A stretch of 64,000 bases of DNA from Gammaproteobacteria bacterium (GTDB lineage: Bacteria > Pseudomonadota > Gammaproteobacteria > GRL18): positions 908,011-972,010 of the forward strand of contig JADGDG010000001.1 in NCBI GenBank assembly GCA_016744995.1, in the 5' to 3' direction. Under the pieces are notes generated by a model. It was not told the DNA's origin. It was given only the letters and a program-made list of their open reading frames with translations, and searched no databases. Every line of letters begins with the position of its first letter. The first letter of the stretch is position 1. The translations under genes and the position numbers were made by a program. Below, piece after piece: positions 37,297-46,517 of this stretch.

Positions 37297-37325
37297 AAGA
37301 GGACGGCATCGCCGTCCTTTTTCTG
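37297..37325 (+). terminator. Terminator downstream of fba
   Basis: AAAGAGGACGGC-AT-CGCCGTCCTTTTT is a textbook stem with T-run. A perfect 16-bp palindrome AGAGAGAATTCTCTCT lies just upstream (37275-37290). Confidence 0.92.
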
Positions 37326-37399
37326 TTTTAGAAACAGATGATTTTGAGTGGATTTGATAAATTTTATCAAACCCTAAGATCAAAAAGTGATAAATACTT

Positions 37400-37909
37400 A
37401 TGAGTAATAAAAAAAAATCAGCAGATGCACTTGTTGGAGTGGTTATGGGCAGCAATAGTGACTGGGATGTCATGAAAAATGCTTGTCAGCAACTTAAAGA
37501 TATGGGCATTCCCTATGAAGCAAAAGTTGTTTCTGCCCATCGGACGCCGGATTTATTGTATCAATATGCAGAACAAGCAAGGGATCGAGGCTTAAAATGT
37601 ATTATTGCCGGAGCCGGAGGTGCAGCGCATCTTCCAGGGATGCTCGCAGCCAAGACAACGATTCCAGTATTGGGTGTACCGGTTAATTCTCGTTATTTGA
37701 AAGGTATGGACTCATTACTTTCAATTGTACAAATGCCAAAAGGCATCCCTGTAGCGACCTTTGCTATTGGTGAAGCAGGTGCAGCCAATGCAGGTTTGTA
37801 TGCGGCATCGATTATATCAGTTGAAGATCAGTCAATAGCTGATAGACTACAGGCATTTAGAGAAAAGCAGGCGCAAACAGTTTTAGCAATGGAACTGCCC
37901 GACTGCTAA
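37400..37909 (+). CDS. purE: N5-carboxyaminoimidazole ribonucleotide mutase
   Basis: A 169-residue PurE class I enzyme that converts N5-CAIR to CAIR in purine synthesis. Motifs: [39 protein letters not shown] (active-site His), [19 protein letters not shown] and [40 protein letters not shown]. Followed after 60 bases by its pathway partner purK. Confidence 0.97.
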   Translation: MSNKKKSADALVGVVMGSNSDWDVMKNACQQLKDMGIPYEAKVVSAHRTPDLLYQYAEQARDRGLKCIIAGAGGAAHLPGMLAAKTTIPVLGVPVNSRYLKGMDSLLSIVQMPKGIPVATFAIGEAGAANAGLYAASIISVEDQSIADRLQAFREKQAQTVLAMELPDC

Positions 37910-37969
37910 TCAGCTTTACGAACAGAGTGTTTATTTAATTTTCAAAGAACGATTTATAAGGGGTTCATC

Positions 37970-39100
37970 ATGATTCTGCCAGGAAAGACATTGGGAATGT
38001 TAGGCGGCGGACAGCTGGGAAGAATGTTTGTTATGGCGGCACATGCAATGGGTTATCATGTCATTGTGCTTGACCCGGATCCAGACAGTCCGGCAGGTCG
38101 TATAGCAGATGAGCATATTCATGCTTCTTATAGCGATCACTGGGCCATTGAACAATTAATCAATAATTGTGATGCAGTGACCACTGAATTTGAAAATATA
38201 CCATCAGCAACGCTTAAAAAACTAGAGCAATCAATTCCCGTCAGACCTTCTTCATCCGCTGTTGAAATCGCTCAAAATCGCATCGCAGAAAAAACATTTT
38301 TAGCTGACAATGGTTTTGAAACAGCTCTGTTTTTCCCAATATATGAAACAGATGATCTGGATTTTGCATTAACCCAGATTGGCGGTACAGCGATATTGAA
38401 GGTTGCCAGTTTTGGTTATGACGGCAAAGGTCAGGCGATTGTCAATAATCTTGAAGAAGCAATCAATGCCTTTGAATTAATGGGCTCAGTAAATTGTGTT
38501 CTGGAAGAAAAAGTGGATCTTTCCACTGAGGTTTCAGTGGTTCTTGCTCGTGGTCATGATGGCGAAATTGCCTGTTATCCCATTGGTGAAAATCATCATG
38601 TTAACGGTATTCTTGAATACACTGCTGTGCCCAGCAGTATGCCTAAACGCATATTAGATATGGCTATTAATGAAGCCTCTCAGTTTTCAGAGAAACTGGA
38701 CTATTGTGGTGTGATGGCGGTTGAATTTTTTTATACAGCAGACAATCGTTTACTGATTAATGAAGTTGCACCAAGACCACATAATAGTGGTCATTACACC
38801 ATTGATGCCTGTAAAACATCCCAGTTTGAGCAACAGGTCAGAATGTTATGCGGTTTACCGGCAGGCAGTGTTGAACTTCTATCACCGGTTGTCATGTTTA
38901 ATATTTTGGGTGATATCTGGTCTAATGGAGAGCCGGACTGGGAGCAGTTATTATCAAATCCCAATGTTAAACTGCACCTTTATGGAAAAAGGGAAGCCAG
39001 GGCTGGAAGAAAAATGGGGCATTTTACCTGTCTGGGTAATTCCACATCAGAGTTGCTTCAGGAAACTCGTCGTTTAGCCAATGCATTACCTCAGCCATAA
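37970..39100 (+). CDS. purK: N5-carboxyaminoimidazole ribonucleotide synthase
   Basis: A 376-residue ATP-grasp enzyme that makes N5-CAIR from AIR, ATP and bicarbonate. LGMLGGGQLGRMFVMAAHAM, VTTEFENIPSATLKKLEQ, the ATP-grasp lysine region ILKVASFGYDGKGQAIV, VLEEKVDLSTEVSVVLARG, CGVMAVEFFYTADNRLLINE and APRPHNSGHYTIDAC are all intact. AAGGGG lies before the ATG. It forms a two-gene unit with purE. Confidence 0.97.
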   Translation: MILPGKTLGMLGGGQLGRMFVMAAHAMGYHVIVLDPDPDSPAGRIADEHIHASYSDHWAIEQLINNCDAVTTEFENIPSATLKKLEQSIPVRPSSSAVEIAQNRIAEKTFLADNGFETALFFPIYETDDLDFALTQIGGTAILKVASFGYDGKGQAIVNNLEEAINAFELMGSVNCVLEEKVDLSTEVSVVLARGHDGEIACYPIGENHHVNGILEYTAVPSSMPKRILDMAINEASQFSEKLDYCGVMAVEFFYTADNRLLINEVAPRPHNSGHYTIDACKTSQFEQQVRMLCGLPAGSVELLSPVVMFNILGDIWSNGEPDWEQLLSNPNVKLHLYGKREARAGRKMGHFTCLGNSTSELLQETRRLANALPQP

Positions 39101-39129
39101 GTAATATAAGTTTTAGGAAGCTGAACGCT

Positions 39130-39828
39130 ATGCAATTTACATTTGAAACAATTGGTATAGTACATTCCTGCTACAAAGATAAATTTGCTATCCCGAGACA
39201 GGCTCGACTGGTGAGAGCAGCAACAGCATCCATAGAATTGCTAGCGCCTTACAATGATATTGAAATTACACGGGGACTTGAAGATTTTTCGCACCTTTGG
39301 CTGAGTTTTATCTTTCACCGTCATGTTGGAAAAGGTTGGAATACAACAGTAAAACCACCCCGGCTCGATGGTAAGCAACGCTTTGGCGTTTTTGCAACCC
39401 GTGCGAGTTTTCGGCCAAATCCGATAGGTTTATCTTTGGTTGAAATGGACTCAATAGAACAGCAGGGAGGCAAACTCTTTATTCATGTAAAAGGTGCTGA
39501 CTTACTGGATCAAACACCTATCATTGATATTAAACCCTATATTCCCTATACCGACAGCATTCCTGATGCAAAAGGCGGTTTTACGGATAACATCAAAGAA
39601 CAGCAATTACATATCATTTTCTCATCAGAGGCAGACAATGATTGTGAAATAGCCCGCCTTAAGTACCCGCAGATCAGAGAGTTTATAGAACAACTATTAG
39701 GTCTTGATCACAGAGCCTATTATTATAAAAAAATAGATAAAATTTATTCCACTAAAGTCTATGACTACGATCTGAAATGGACTATCAATAATAGTGATGT
39801 CAATGTGATCAGCCTTAAAGCTACTTAA
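39130..39828 (+). CDS. trmO: tRNA m6t6A37 methyltransferase TrmO (TsaA/YaeB family)
   Basis: A 232-residue SAM-dependent enzyme that N6-methylates t6A37 in tRNA-Thr. The beta-barrel family pattern is clear: TIGIVHSCYKDKFAIPRQ, RLVRAATASIELLAPYND, EDFSHLWLSFIFHRH, RPPR-type PPRLDGKQRFGVFATRASFRPNPIGLS, GADLLDQTPIIDIKPYIPY. The C-terminal extension after residue 165 (LDHRAYYYKKIDKIYSTKVYD) is the family's variable domain. Its 3-prime end overlaps the converging DUF1015 gene by eight bases. Confidence 0.93.
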   Translation: MQFTFETIGIVHSCYKDKFAIPRQARLVRAATASIELLAPYNDIEITRGLEDFSHLWLSFIFHRHVGKGWNTTVKPPRLDGKQRFGVFATRASFRPNPIGLSLVEMDSIEQQGGKLFIHVKGADLLDQTPIIDIKPYIPYTDSIPDAKGGFTDNIKEQQLHIIFSSEADNDCEIARLKYPQIREFIEQLLGLDHRAYYYKKIDKIYSTKVYDYDLKWTINNSDVNVISLKAT

Positions 39829-41170
39829 TTTTTCGAGCTTCCAGATAAAAACGCTTCTCATCTGCTTCACCCATAGAAAAAGTCTTTCTAGGTAAAGCAC
39901 CATCAAAAATAATGGTTTTAAATAAGCTGTGCTTTGAAATAGGTGGAAAGAAAAAGCCCATATTGCCTTCCTTAACGCCCAGTTCATGCACTACGTCATC
40001 ACCATGGATAAAATCAACCTTGCCGCCATTTTGCTCCAGATAGTCATTTAAAAAAGACTCGATGGTGGCGAGTTCCAAAGTGAAAACCGGATTTTCAATT
40101 TGAATGTAACCATATCCGTTGGCATCATTAAATGGTATGACATGAACATCTTCAATATTGGCAACTTCAGATGCTCTTTTTGTCATTTCCTCACTGTTTT
40201 CACAGCGACAAACACTGCAGTTTCCGGAAAAATGGGTATGCATATCTTTGAGCAGCTGCTCAGGATTGACATTAAAAATAACACGATGAATGGGTTCAAA
40301 CTGTAAGCCTTCATCATGAATATTAACCAGTTCAACTAAGGCATATCGAGCAGGATTGTCCATCTCGGATTGTGCTGTATCAGCATCTTGTTTAATTTTT
40401 TCCCAAATGGCCTTTGCTGTAGCCAGAGAGTGGTTACCATCACCCATTGCATATAAGAGAACATCTTTATTTTCAGCCTGGTATTTTTTTGCAAAGACTT
40501 CAGGCGATGCCAGATGCTCCAAGGCATCTGCAACCTGCTGGATTAATTCAGGCGTATCAATGGCAAAGCCTTTGAGGTGACCACTGTCCATCATTAACTC
40601 AAAGTCATAGAGTTGTTTTGGCTTTTGATTAAATAAAGGTTCTATGACTGTACGGTCTGGATCATCAATCAAAACCATAATGTGAGGTAATTCAATTGCG
40701 GCATCCTGTCTGACCTTGATCCGAGGCGGCAGACGGTCAACAATAGTGCCTTCGGTGGCACGAATTAAAGTCTGGGAACCCTTATTAAAATCGTATTGCT
40801 CCAGATCAATTGCAACCACCAGCCCTTTTCTTGAAGGTGCCTGAGAAGTCTTTCTATCAATCAGTATAAAACCCTTGTTATCCATGGGAGCGAGCACAGC
40901 AAAGTCCAGATATTCCTGCATATTGTCATTAATATTTTTTATGCGTTCATCGCCATCACTGTCTTCAAGAAAAACTTCTGGGAAAATAACATTCAGAGTT
41001 GAAGGGGCCTCGTCTGCAGTCTCTTTAACCTTCTCCCAATATTCAGGCTGTGAAGTGTATTGATCACAGGCAACAACAGACCACTTATGCAAATCAATAT
41101 TTTCATTGGGTAATAATATTTCAGGAACGTATAAACCAATCTTGTCAAAATTCATCTTTGTCTCCAACAA
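39821..41170 (-). CDS. DUF1015 family protein
   Basis: A 449-residue cytoplasmic protein of the DUF1015 family: IGLYVPEILLPNENIDLHKW, VACDQYTSQPEYWEKVKE, RKGLVVAIDLEQYDF, PRIKVRQDAAIELPHIMVLI, and YAMGDGNHSLATAKAIWEK with the conserved G-D-G-N-H. The family has no settled enzymatic role; the G-D-G-N-H-S motif and its conservation suggest catalysis. It ends 17 bases before the start of nothing shared: purC lies upstream on the same strand, and the two may be co-transcribed. Confidence 0.88.
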   Translation of the reverse strand: MLETKMNFDKIGLYVPEILLPNENIDLHKWSVVACDQYTSQPEYWEKVKETADEAPSTLNVIFPEVFLEDSDGDERIKNINDNMQEYLDFAVLAPMDNKGFILIDRKTSQAPSRKGLVVAIDLEQYDFNKGSQTLIRATEGTIVDRLPPRIKVRQDAAIELPHIMVLIDDPDRTVIEPLFNQKPKQLYDFELMMDSGHLKGFAIDTPELIQQVADALEHLASPEVFAKKYQAENKDVLLYAMGDGNHSLATAKAIWEKIKQDADTAQSEMDNPARYALVELVNIHDEGLQFEPIHRVIFNVNPEQLLKDMHTHFSGNCSVCRCENSEEMTKRASEVANIEDVHVIPFNDANGYGYIQIENPVFTLELATIESFLNDYLEQNGGKVDFIHGDDVVHELGVKEGNMGFFFPPISKHSLFKTIIFDGALPRKTFSMGEADEKRFYLEARKIK

Positions 41171-41187
41171 CTTTTATTGTTATTTAC

Positions 41188-42084
41188 TTATGAGCGTGTA
41201 AGTCTGTCCAGTGCTTCAGCGTATTTATCAGAAGTGTTTTGTACGACTTCATCCGGTAATTCAGGGCCTGGTGAGGTTTTATCCCAGGTTAATGTCTCAA
41301 GGTAGTCACGGACATATTGCTTGTCAAAACTTTGCGGACTGGAACCCGGCTGGTAGACATCAGCCAGCCAGAAACGAGAAGAGTCAGGTGTCAGGGCTTC
41401 ATCTATCAGGGTAAGCTGGTTATTGCTGTCCACACCAAATTCAAACTTGGTATCAGCAATAATAATGCCTCTGGGCAGTGCATAAAGAGCCGCATCTGTA
41501 TAGAGCTTTATACTAACCTGTTTAATTTGTTGAGCCAGATCCTGACCAACAATATCAGCAGTGGCAGCAAAATTAATATTTTCATCATGCTCACCCACTG
41601 CTGCTTTGCTGGATGGTGTATAGATGGCCTCAGGCAATTTATCAGCCATTTGAAGTCCAGCGGGCAATTTGATGCCGCAGACAGAGCCTGTGGCCTGATA
41701 GTCCTTCCAGCCGGAACCTATAAGATAACCCCGAACTATCGCTTCAACGGGTAATGCCTTGAGCTTTTTGACAACAACGGCTCGTCCTTCAACTAACTTA
41801 CGCTCACTGTCATCAGGAATGGCATCGGATAACGACATATCAGAGACTTGATTCGGAACAATGTCGCTGAAATGCTTAAACCAGAAATTAGAAACACTGG
41901 TTAAAATAGCCCCCTTACCAGGGATAGCTGTTGGTAAAATAACATCAAATGCTGATAAGCGGTCAGTAGTCACAATCAACATGTGATCATCGCCTACGGC
42001 ATAAATATCTCTGACTTTTCCACGATGGATTAAAGGCAGGCTTTTTAAATCAGTATCAAAGAGTACAGGAACCATAATATTCAT
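41188..42084 (-). CDS. purC: SAICAR synthetase
   Basis: The start at 42084 ([20 protein letters not shown]) fits the family better than the longer frame open to 42105; MVPVL three codons later is also possible, as no strong ribosome-binding site distinguishes them. About 298 residues, the longer PurC type. It joins CAIR and aspartate using ATP. Seen: [102 protein letters not shown]. Third purine gene in the region, on the opposite strand to purEK. Confidence 0.95.
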   Translation of the reverse strand: MNIMVPVLFDTDLKSLPLIHRGKVRDIYAVGDDHMLIVTTDRLSAFDVILPTAIPGKGAILTSVSNFWFKHFSDIVPNQVSDMSLSDAIPDDSERKLVEGRAVVVKKLKALPVEAIVRGYLIGSGWKDYQATGSVCGIKLPAGLQMADKLPEAIYTPSSKAAVGEHDENINFAATADIVGQDLAQQIKQVSIKLYTDAALYALPRGIIIADTKFEFGVDSNNQLTLIDEALTPDSSRFWLADVYQPGSSPQSFDKQYVRDYLETLTWDKTSPGPELPDEVVQNTSDKYAEALDRLTRS

Positions 42085-42251
42085 CAATTCTACATAAGAG
42101 GTCACTAATTATAAAACATTGGTTAAAAAAATGCAGAGTTTATTCTCTATTTAAGCCCTCGGAAAAATAATATGTATTTGCTCAGAGGCTTGAATAAAGA
42201 ATCGCCTGTACCCATCACTAAGTCACTTCAGTAATATCCAGGACAGCTAAT

Positions 42252-42851
42252 ATGAAAATAGCAATTATCAGCGGCAGCCACAGACAAAAATCTCAGAGCT
42301 TAAAAGTAGCAAAGCACATACAAGACACATTGGATACTGAAACATGGCTTTATTCACTTGAAGGTAACCCTTTACCGCTTTGGGATGAAGGTGTCTGGGA
42401 TGGAGAACAAAAATGGCTGGATATTCTTAATCCCTTAAGAGCAGAGTTGACGACTTGTGATGCTCTGGTGATTATTACTCCTGAGTGGCATGGGCAGGTA
42501 CCTGCGGGTTTGAAGAACTTCTTTTTACTCTTTGGTAAAAATGAACTAGCGGATAAGCCAGCTTTGATTGTATCAATTTCATCAGGTATTGGCGGCAGCT
42601 ATCCAGTTGCTGAGTTAAGGATGAGCAGTTATAAAAACAGCCGTATTTGTTACATCCCCGAGCATGTGATCATCCGTGAAGTTGAATCAGTGCTTAATCA
42701 AAATGAATCTGACAATAATGAGCGTTCTGACCCCTATATTCGTGAGCGGCTTAACTGGTCATTGAATATCCTCAAGGGATATGCAAATGCCCTGAAGCAA
42801 GTGCGTGACAGTGGTGTCACTGAGACAGATAAATTTAATAATGGCATGTAA
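42252..42851 (+). CDS. NADPH-dependent FMN reductase family protein
   Basis: A 199-residue flavodoxin-like reductase. The phosphate-binding loop IAIISGSHRQKSQSLKVAKH binds FMN, followed by LPLWDEGVWDGE, ALVIITPEWHGQVPAGLKNF (P-E-Y/W-x-x motif) and KPALIVSISSGIGGSYPVAEL. Family members reduce quinones, azo dyes or chromate with NAD(P)H; the true substrate cannot be told. AGGACAGCTAAT precedes the ATG. No partner genes. Confidence 0.88.
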   Translation: MKIAIISGSHRQKSQSLKVAKHIQDTLDTETWLYSLEGNPLPLWDEGVWDGEQKWLDILNPLRAELTTCDALVIITPEWHGQVPAGLKNFFLLFGKNELADKPALIVSISSGIGGSYPVAELRMSSYKNSRICYIPEHVIIREVESVLNQNESDNNERSDPYIRERLNWSLNILKGYANALKQVRDSGVTETDKFNNGM

Positions 42852-42893
42852 TAAATGTTTCTAATACTTAGCGTATACTCCTGCAAACAGTTA

Positions 42894-43346
42894 TTAGCTC
42901 GATTTATTCCGGGTCAAAAAAGTATCAAGATGATTGGCAAAAGCCTGCCGGTCACTTTGACTCAGTGGTGGCGGCCCGCCTGTCTGGACACCGCTGCTGC
43001 GTAAGGTATCCATAAAATCTCTCATATTAAGAATTGATTTAATAGTACTGGCTGAATAAAGCTCGCCCCGGGGATTCAGTGCATGAGCACCCTTTTCAAT
43101 GATCTCTGCCGCTAAAGGAATATCACTGGTAATAACCAAATCGCCCTCACTGGCCCGTTTGACAATTTCATTATCAGCGACATCAAAACCAGAAGCGACT
43201 CTAATCGATTTTATAAAATCTGAAGGCGGTATTTTTAGTGGCTGATTAGCCACCAGTGTGACTAATATTTCAGTTCGTTTTGCTGCTCGATATAAAATCT
43301 CTTTAACCACAACAGGACATGCATCAGCATCTACCCAGATTTTCAT
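42894..43346 (-). CDS. yaiI: YaiI/YqxD family (DUF188) PIN-like protein
   Basis: A 150-residue protein of the UPF0178/DUF188 family: [20 protein letters not shown], the acidic [25 protein letters not shown] and [13 protein letters not shown]. The placed acidic residues give it a PIN-like nuclease fold, but no activity is established. C-terminal [19 protein letters not shown] is conserved in the family. Nothing in the neighbourhood suggests a pathway. Confidence 0.92.
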   Translation of the reverse strand: MKIWVDADACPVVVKEILYRAAKRTEILVTLVANQPLKIPPSDFIKSIRVASGFDVADNEIVKRASEGDLVITSDIPLAAEIIEKGAHALNPRGELYSASTIKSILNMRDFMDTLRSSGVQTGGPPPLSQSDRQAFANHLDTFLTRNKSS

Positions 43347-43462
43347 TTTTGAACCTCTAAGAAAAATAATATTTCATCGATAATAAACCATTTATGTAAT
43401 CACTATCACAGATGAACCGCTGAAGAATAATAGATAATTCTGCAACATAGATTTAAACAAAG

Positions 43463-43643
43463 GTAACTACTCAGCGTGTTTAGATTTTGCTTGAGTTCAA
43501 GGCACAATGCCTACGGCACCTCAAAGAGGTGCACGGAGAATGTGAGCATATAAGTATATGTGACCATTTCCAAGTGCCCCTTGTGGGTAGAGTGCGAAAA
43601 TAACGCAGAAATCGGGAAAAAGATGAATACGCTGAGTAGTTAC
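43463..43643. mobile_element. MITE-like element with 15-bp inverted ends
   Basis: GTAACTACTCAGCGT at 43463-43477 and its exact complement ACGCTGAGTAGTTAC at 43629-43643 flank 150 bp without a gene. Pairing continues weakly inward. It lies about 45 bases upstream of the DUF3365 gene and may carry or displace its promoter. No clear target duplication was seen. Confidence 0.7.
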
Positions 43644-43689
43644 AGAAAAGAAGTTTAACATTACTATCGTATTAAAAAAGGTTATCTTA

Positions 43690-44265
43690 ATGAAAATAAT
43701 TAGAATCTCCATCATTTTATCATCAATTTTATTGTCTTCTGCAGTTTCAGCAACTGAAGTCAATCAGGAACAAATGCTTCAGGAAAGTCGTCAGGCCATA
43801 CAACAGTTTGCCAAACACTTAAAAGGTGAACTTAAAGCAGCAATGAAAAAAGGCGGGCCAGTCAATGCCATTCAAGTTTGTAATGAAAAAGCTATGGATA
43901 TTACTGCCAGCGAAAGCCAAAAAAGCAGTGTCACATTAAGCAGAACTTCATTGAAAACACGTAATCCAGAAAATACACCTGAAGCCTGGGAAAAAACAGT
44001 ATTACAGCAGTTTGAGGAGCGAAAAAGTAAAGGTGAAGCACTTAAAAAAATGGAATTCAGTGAAATCGTTGAAGTGAAAGGCAAAAAGCAATTTCGTTAT
44101 ATGAAAGCCATGGGTATTTCACAAGCTTGTTTACATTGCCATGGTGAAAAAGCATTACCAGATGTGAGTGCTGAACTGAATAAACTTTATCCTGATGATA
44201 AAGCAACAGGTTATAAAAAAGGTGATCTTCGTGGTGCCATTGTGCTTATTAAAGATCTAAACTAA
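43690..44265 (+). CDS. Periplasmic DUF3365 (Tll0287-like) haem-binding protein
   Basis: A 191-residue exported protein. Signal peptide MKIIRISIILSSILLSSAVSA. Mature region of the DUF3365 type: MKKGGPVNAIQVCNEKAMDI, LSRTSLKTRNPENTPEAWEK, RYMKAMGISQACLHCHGE with one C-x-x-C-H c-type haem site, and GDLRGAIVLIKDL. Family members are PAS-like haem proteins; a redox or gas sensing role is inference. The gene is flanked by two MITE-like elements, and its stop codon lies within the inverted repeat of the second. Confidence 0.85.
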   Translation: MKIIRISIILSSILLSSAVSATEVNQEQMLQESRQAIQQFAKHLKGELKAAMKKGGPVNAIQVCNEKAMDITASESQKSSVTLSRTSLKTRNPENTPEAWEKTVLQQFEERKSKGEALKKMEFSEIVEVKGKKQFRYMKAMGISQACLHCHGEKALPDVSAELNKLYPDDKATGYKKGDLRGAIVLIKDLN

Positions 44266-44420
44266 TTAGTATCCATCCGTCTGCTTTTAACTTCCCCCTT
44301 CTTTAGAAGGGGGATTGAGGGGGTTGCAAACCAACAGCGTAACTCCTCAGTCCCCAATTGCTTATAATTAAAAGAAGGAAAAAATTAAAAAGCAGTTATT
44401 TATGGATAGGCACTAATTAT
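44262..44420. mobile_element. MITE-like element with about 40-bp inverted ends
   Basis: TAATTAGTATCCATC...CTGCTTTTAACTTCCCCCTTCT on the left pairs imperfectly with AGAAGG...TTAAAAAGCAG...ATGGATAGGCACTAATTA on the right. An internal perfect hairpin CCCCCTTCTTTAGAAGGGGG (44294-44313) may act as a terminator for the DUF3365 gene. No gene inside. Confidence 0.6.
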
Positions 44421-44457
44421 AAAAATGTGATGAATCGTTATTGTTTTTTGAAGATCA

Positions 44458-45255
44458 TTAACGAATATCAAACACATAAAGCCTTGCCGATTCATCACTG
44501 ACAATATAGAGCCGATTATTATTAGTCGCTAGAGCAATACCCTCGGCTTTATTAACCTCCTTGTATTGACCCTTTTCAGTATAACTGAGCTTCATGCTTT
44601 GTATGACTTGATTGCTGGCCCAGTCATATAGAAATAAGCGTTTTGCCCTGTCACTGATGATCCAGAATTGATCAATGCTGTCATCATAGACAATATCAGA
44701 ATAATCAATCTCTTCAGCACTTATCTTATCATCACAAAAACCATTTTTTTCATTTAATAACTGATGCTTAATAATGTGTTTTAAATCAGATGAAATTTCT
44801 ATCAACAAGCCAGGTTCACCTTCTTTTAAAACAAAAATATTCCCATTGGCAGGGTTCCAGGTAATACCCTCAAGTCCTTTATTGTTTGTCTCAGCTGAAA
44901 AATAATGTGCAATTTTTTTATACCCGGATATCTGATCAAGTTTTTTCCGATTAATAATTTTTTGTGTTTTGAGTGAAATCATAATAAGCTCATTCTGGCT
45001 TTCTTTAACAACCACTAATGTTTGACCATTATCAATCAGAGTAATACCTTCCAGCTCGGTATCTGGAATAGTAAATGATTTTTTCTTTTTAAATTGACCG
45101 GTCAAACTTATTTTAAATATTTTATTGGTGTCATCACTGACAGTCCATAAAGCATTGCCTTTATTTGACAAAACAAGGCCGGAAGGCTCCAGCAGACCCT
45201 CGGATGATTTTTTTATATTGAAACTGTTTAAATAGGTTAAATGATAATTATGCAT
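44458..45255 (-). CDS. SdiA-regulated-domain beta-propeller protein
   Basis: A 265-residue protein of the SdiA-reg (PF06977-like) group, a six-bladed propeller. Blade motifs: LEPSGLVLSNKGNALWTVSDD, ELEGITLIDNGQTLVVVKES, NKGLEGITWNPANGNIFVLKE and NKAEGIALATNNNRLYIVSDE, each with the G-I/L-x-x-x-x-x-x-x-L pattern. No signal peptide or membrane segment is visible at this start, unlike many relatives that are anchored, so the start may be downstream of a lost leader. Function unknown. It marks the end of the conserved block before the right array. Confidence 0.8.
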   Translation of the reverse strand: MHNYHLTYLNSFNIKKSSEGLLEPSGLVLSNKGNALWTVSDDTNKIFKISLTGQFKKKKSFTIPDTELEGITLIDNGQTLVVVKESQNELIMISLKTQKIINRKKLDQISGYKKIAHYFSAETNNKGLEGITWNPANGNIFVLKEGEPGLLIEISSDLKHIIKHQLLNEKNGFCDDKISAEEIDYSDIVYDDSIDQFWIISDRAKRLFLYDWASNQVIQSMKLSYTEKGQYKEVNKAEGIALATNNNRLYIVSDESARLYVFDIR

Positions 45256-45416
45256 TATTTACTCTAAGGTTTTATATAAAATGAAAAGTTCAGTTAATAT
45301 CTATAGGACTTTTCACTGTGATACCGGGTGAATTTATGATCTGAGTATATATCATTGTTGTTGATACATCAGCATGACGGTATCACTACAGAGAAATACT
45401 GATGCATGTTTTCTGC

Positions 45417-45654
45417 TTTGTGATATATGGAGTCAAACAAAGCAACCTTGAAGGTTGAGGGCATATCATTGTTTGTTATGAAAAAAAAGAGTATATTAAA
45501 GTCTGTTAAGCCATGGAAATCACCCGGTTTCGGCTTCAATTAAGGTCTCATCCCACTCTGACAGATGACTGAGTGTCATGAATCACCTTCTGCGGTTTGA
45601 ATGTCAAAAAACAATTTCCATTAATAAGTCTATAGGCAATCCATGCGGCATTGT
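45417..45654 (+). mobile_element. IS91-like element end leading into a 57-bp site
   Basis: The stretch from CAAAGCAACCTTGAAGGTTG through AAGCCATGGAAATCACCCGG and CACCTTCTGCGGTTTGAATG to CAATTTCCATTAATAAGTC is nearly identical to the ends at 50484-50706 and 55197-55414. No transposase codons are left in this copy. It abuts site S3. The 160 bp between the preceding gene and this end hold nothing recognisable. Confidence 0.75.
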
Positions 45655-45710
45655 ACAACAGACATTTATACGTAATGCTGCGCACAACGTATAAATGCTA
45701 AGATGTTATG
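45655..45710 (+). other. 57-bp attC-like site S3, plus polarity
   Basis: ACAACAGACATTTATACG-TAATGCTGCGCACAA-CGTATAAATGCTAAGATGTTATG. The inner arms CATTTATACG/CGTATAAATG pair perfectly. Cassette sequence starts after GATGTT. It opens the right array. Confidence 0.75.
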
Positions 45711-45733
45711 TATGAGAAAGAAAAGGATAAATT

Positions 45734-46351
45734 GTGCAGGCTAATAAAATAATTGATATCATAAAATCAACTGTGCTTGATGTAAAAAAACAAAAGCAAG
45801 AGATGATATCTGTTGATGCCATGGCCAACTATCTTGATGCTTTAAAAAACGACATAGAGGGTGCAGAAGAAGTAGATCAAAAAAAGTTTGAATCTGATAT
45901 TGAGTTATTTAGAGCAGAACACGAAAGAAATCTTGCACATTATGAAGCACAGCAACTTCATTCTGTAGAGATGTTCCGTTCAGTTATTTCTTACGGCCAA
46001 GCAGTACTAAAAAGCACTATGTTGATTAATGGTGGTGCAGCAGTAGCACTACTAGCATTTATCGGTAATATATGGACTAAAGGCATATCACCTGAATCTG
46101 TTGGCTCTCTAACAAGTGCTATTGCTTTTTTTGCATTTGGTGTATTAGTCGCAGTATTTGGTACTGTAGGGAGTTACTTTACACAATATTGCTATCATGA
46201 GTCTTTTCAAAGAGCAGCAATAGTGTTCCATACTCTCACAGTCATAATAGTATTAGGTTCGTTTATATTATTTGGCTTTGGGGTTGTTGACTCATATCAG
46301 GCATTTGTTGAACATTTAAATCCTCACAACATACCTAAAGCGACATCATAA
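45734..46351 (+). CDS. Membrane protein with N-terminal coiled coil, cassette-borne
   Basis: A 205-residue protein starting with GTG (the preceding AAGAAAAGGATAA contains the ribosome-binding site). Residues 1-75 are charged and helical (KSTVLDVKKQKQEMIS; FRAEHERNLAHYEAQQL). Three to four membrane helices follow (STMLINGGAAVALLAFIGNI; LTSAIAFFAFGVLVAVFGTV; VFHTLTVIIVLGSFILFGFG). No known family. It is the first cassette after site S3 and is followed by an attC site at 46404. Confidence 0.72.
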   Translation: MQANKIIDIIKSTVLDVKKQKQEMISVDAMANYLDALKNDIEGAEEVDQKKFESDIELFRAEHERNLAHYEAQQLHSVEMFRSVISYGQAVLKSTMLINGGAAVALLAFIGNIWTKGISPESVGSLTSAIAFFAFGVLVAVFGTVGSYFTQYCYHESFQRAAIVFHTLTVIIVLGSFILFGFGVVDSYQAFVEHLNPHNIPKATS

Positions 46352-46403
46352 TGTTAGGAAACAGTGATAAAGTAAGTTTATCAGTTAATAAAACAAGAAA
46401 AGA

Positions 46404-46487
46404 CATAACCAGTGCGTTCTGAAGGAAGCCAAAAGCTATGCTTGAAAAACAGCATAGCTTTTGGCTCCTCAGACGCAGGTGTTATGT
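46404..46487 (+). other. attC-like site with a perfect inner hairpin, plus polarity
   Basis: CATAACCAGTGCGTTCTGA and TCAGACGCAGGTGTTATG are the outer arms. The centre is AGCCAAAAGCTATGCT-TGAAAAAC-AGCATAGCTTTTGGCT, a perfect stem. The length of 84 bp is well within the attC range. Confidence 0.88.
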
Positions 46488-46517
46488 GACTACGATGTAC
46501 GATAAAAAAGGGTAGAT

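Noticed and set aside
46352..46403. Second attC in the GTTAGGAAAC stretch after the 45.7-kb gene
   Set aside because: GTTAGG resembles a core, but the nearby AGTGATAAA/TTTATCA hairpin has no second core, so I kept only the clear site at 46404.
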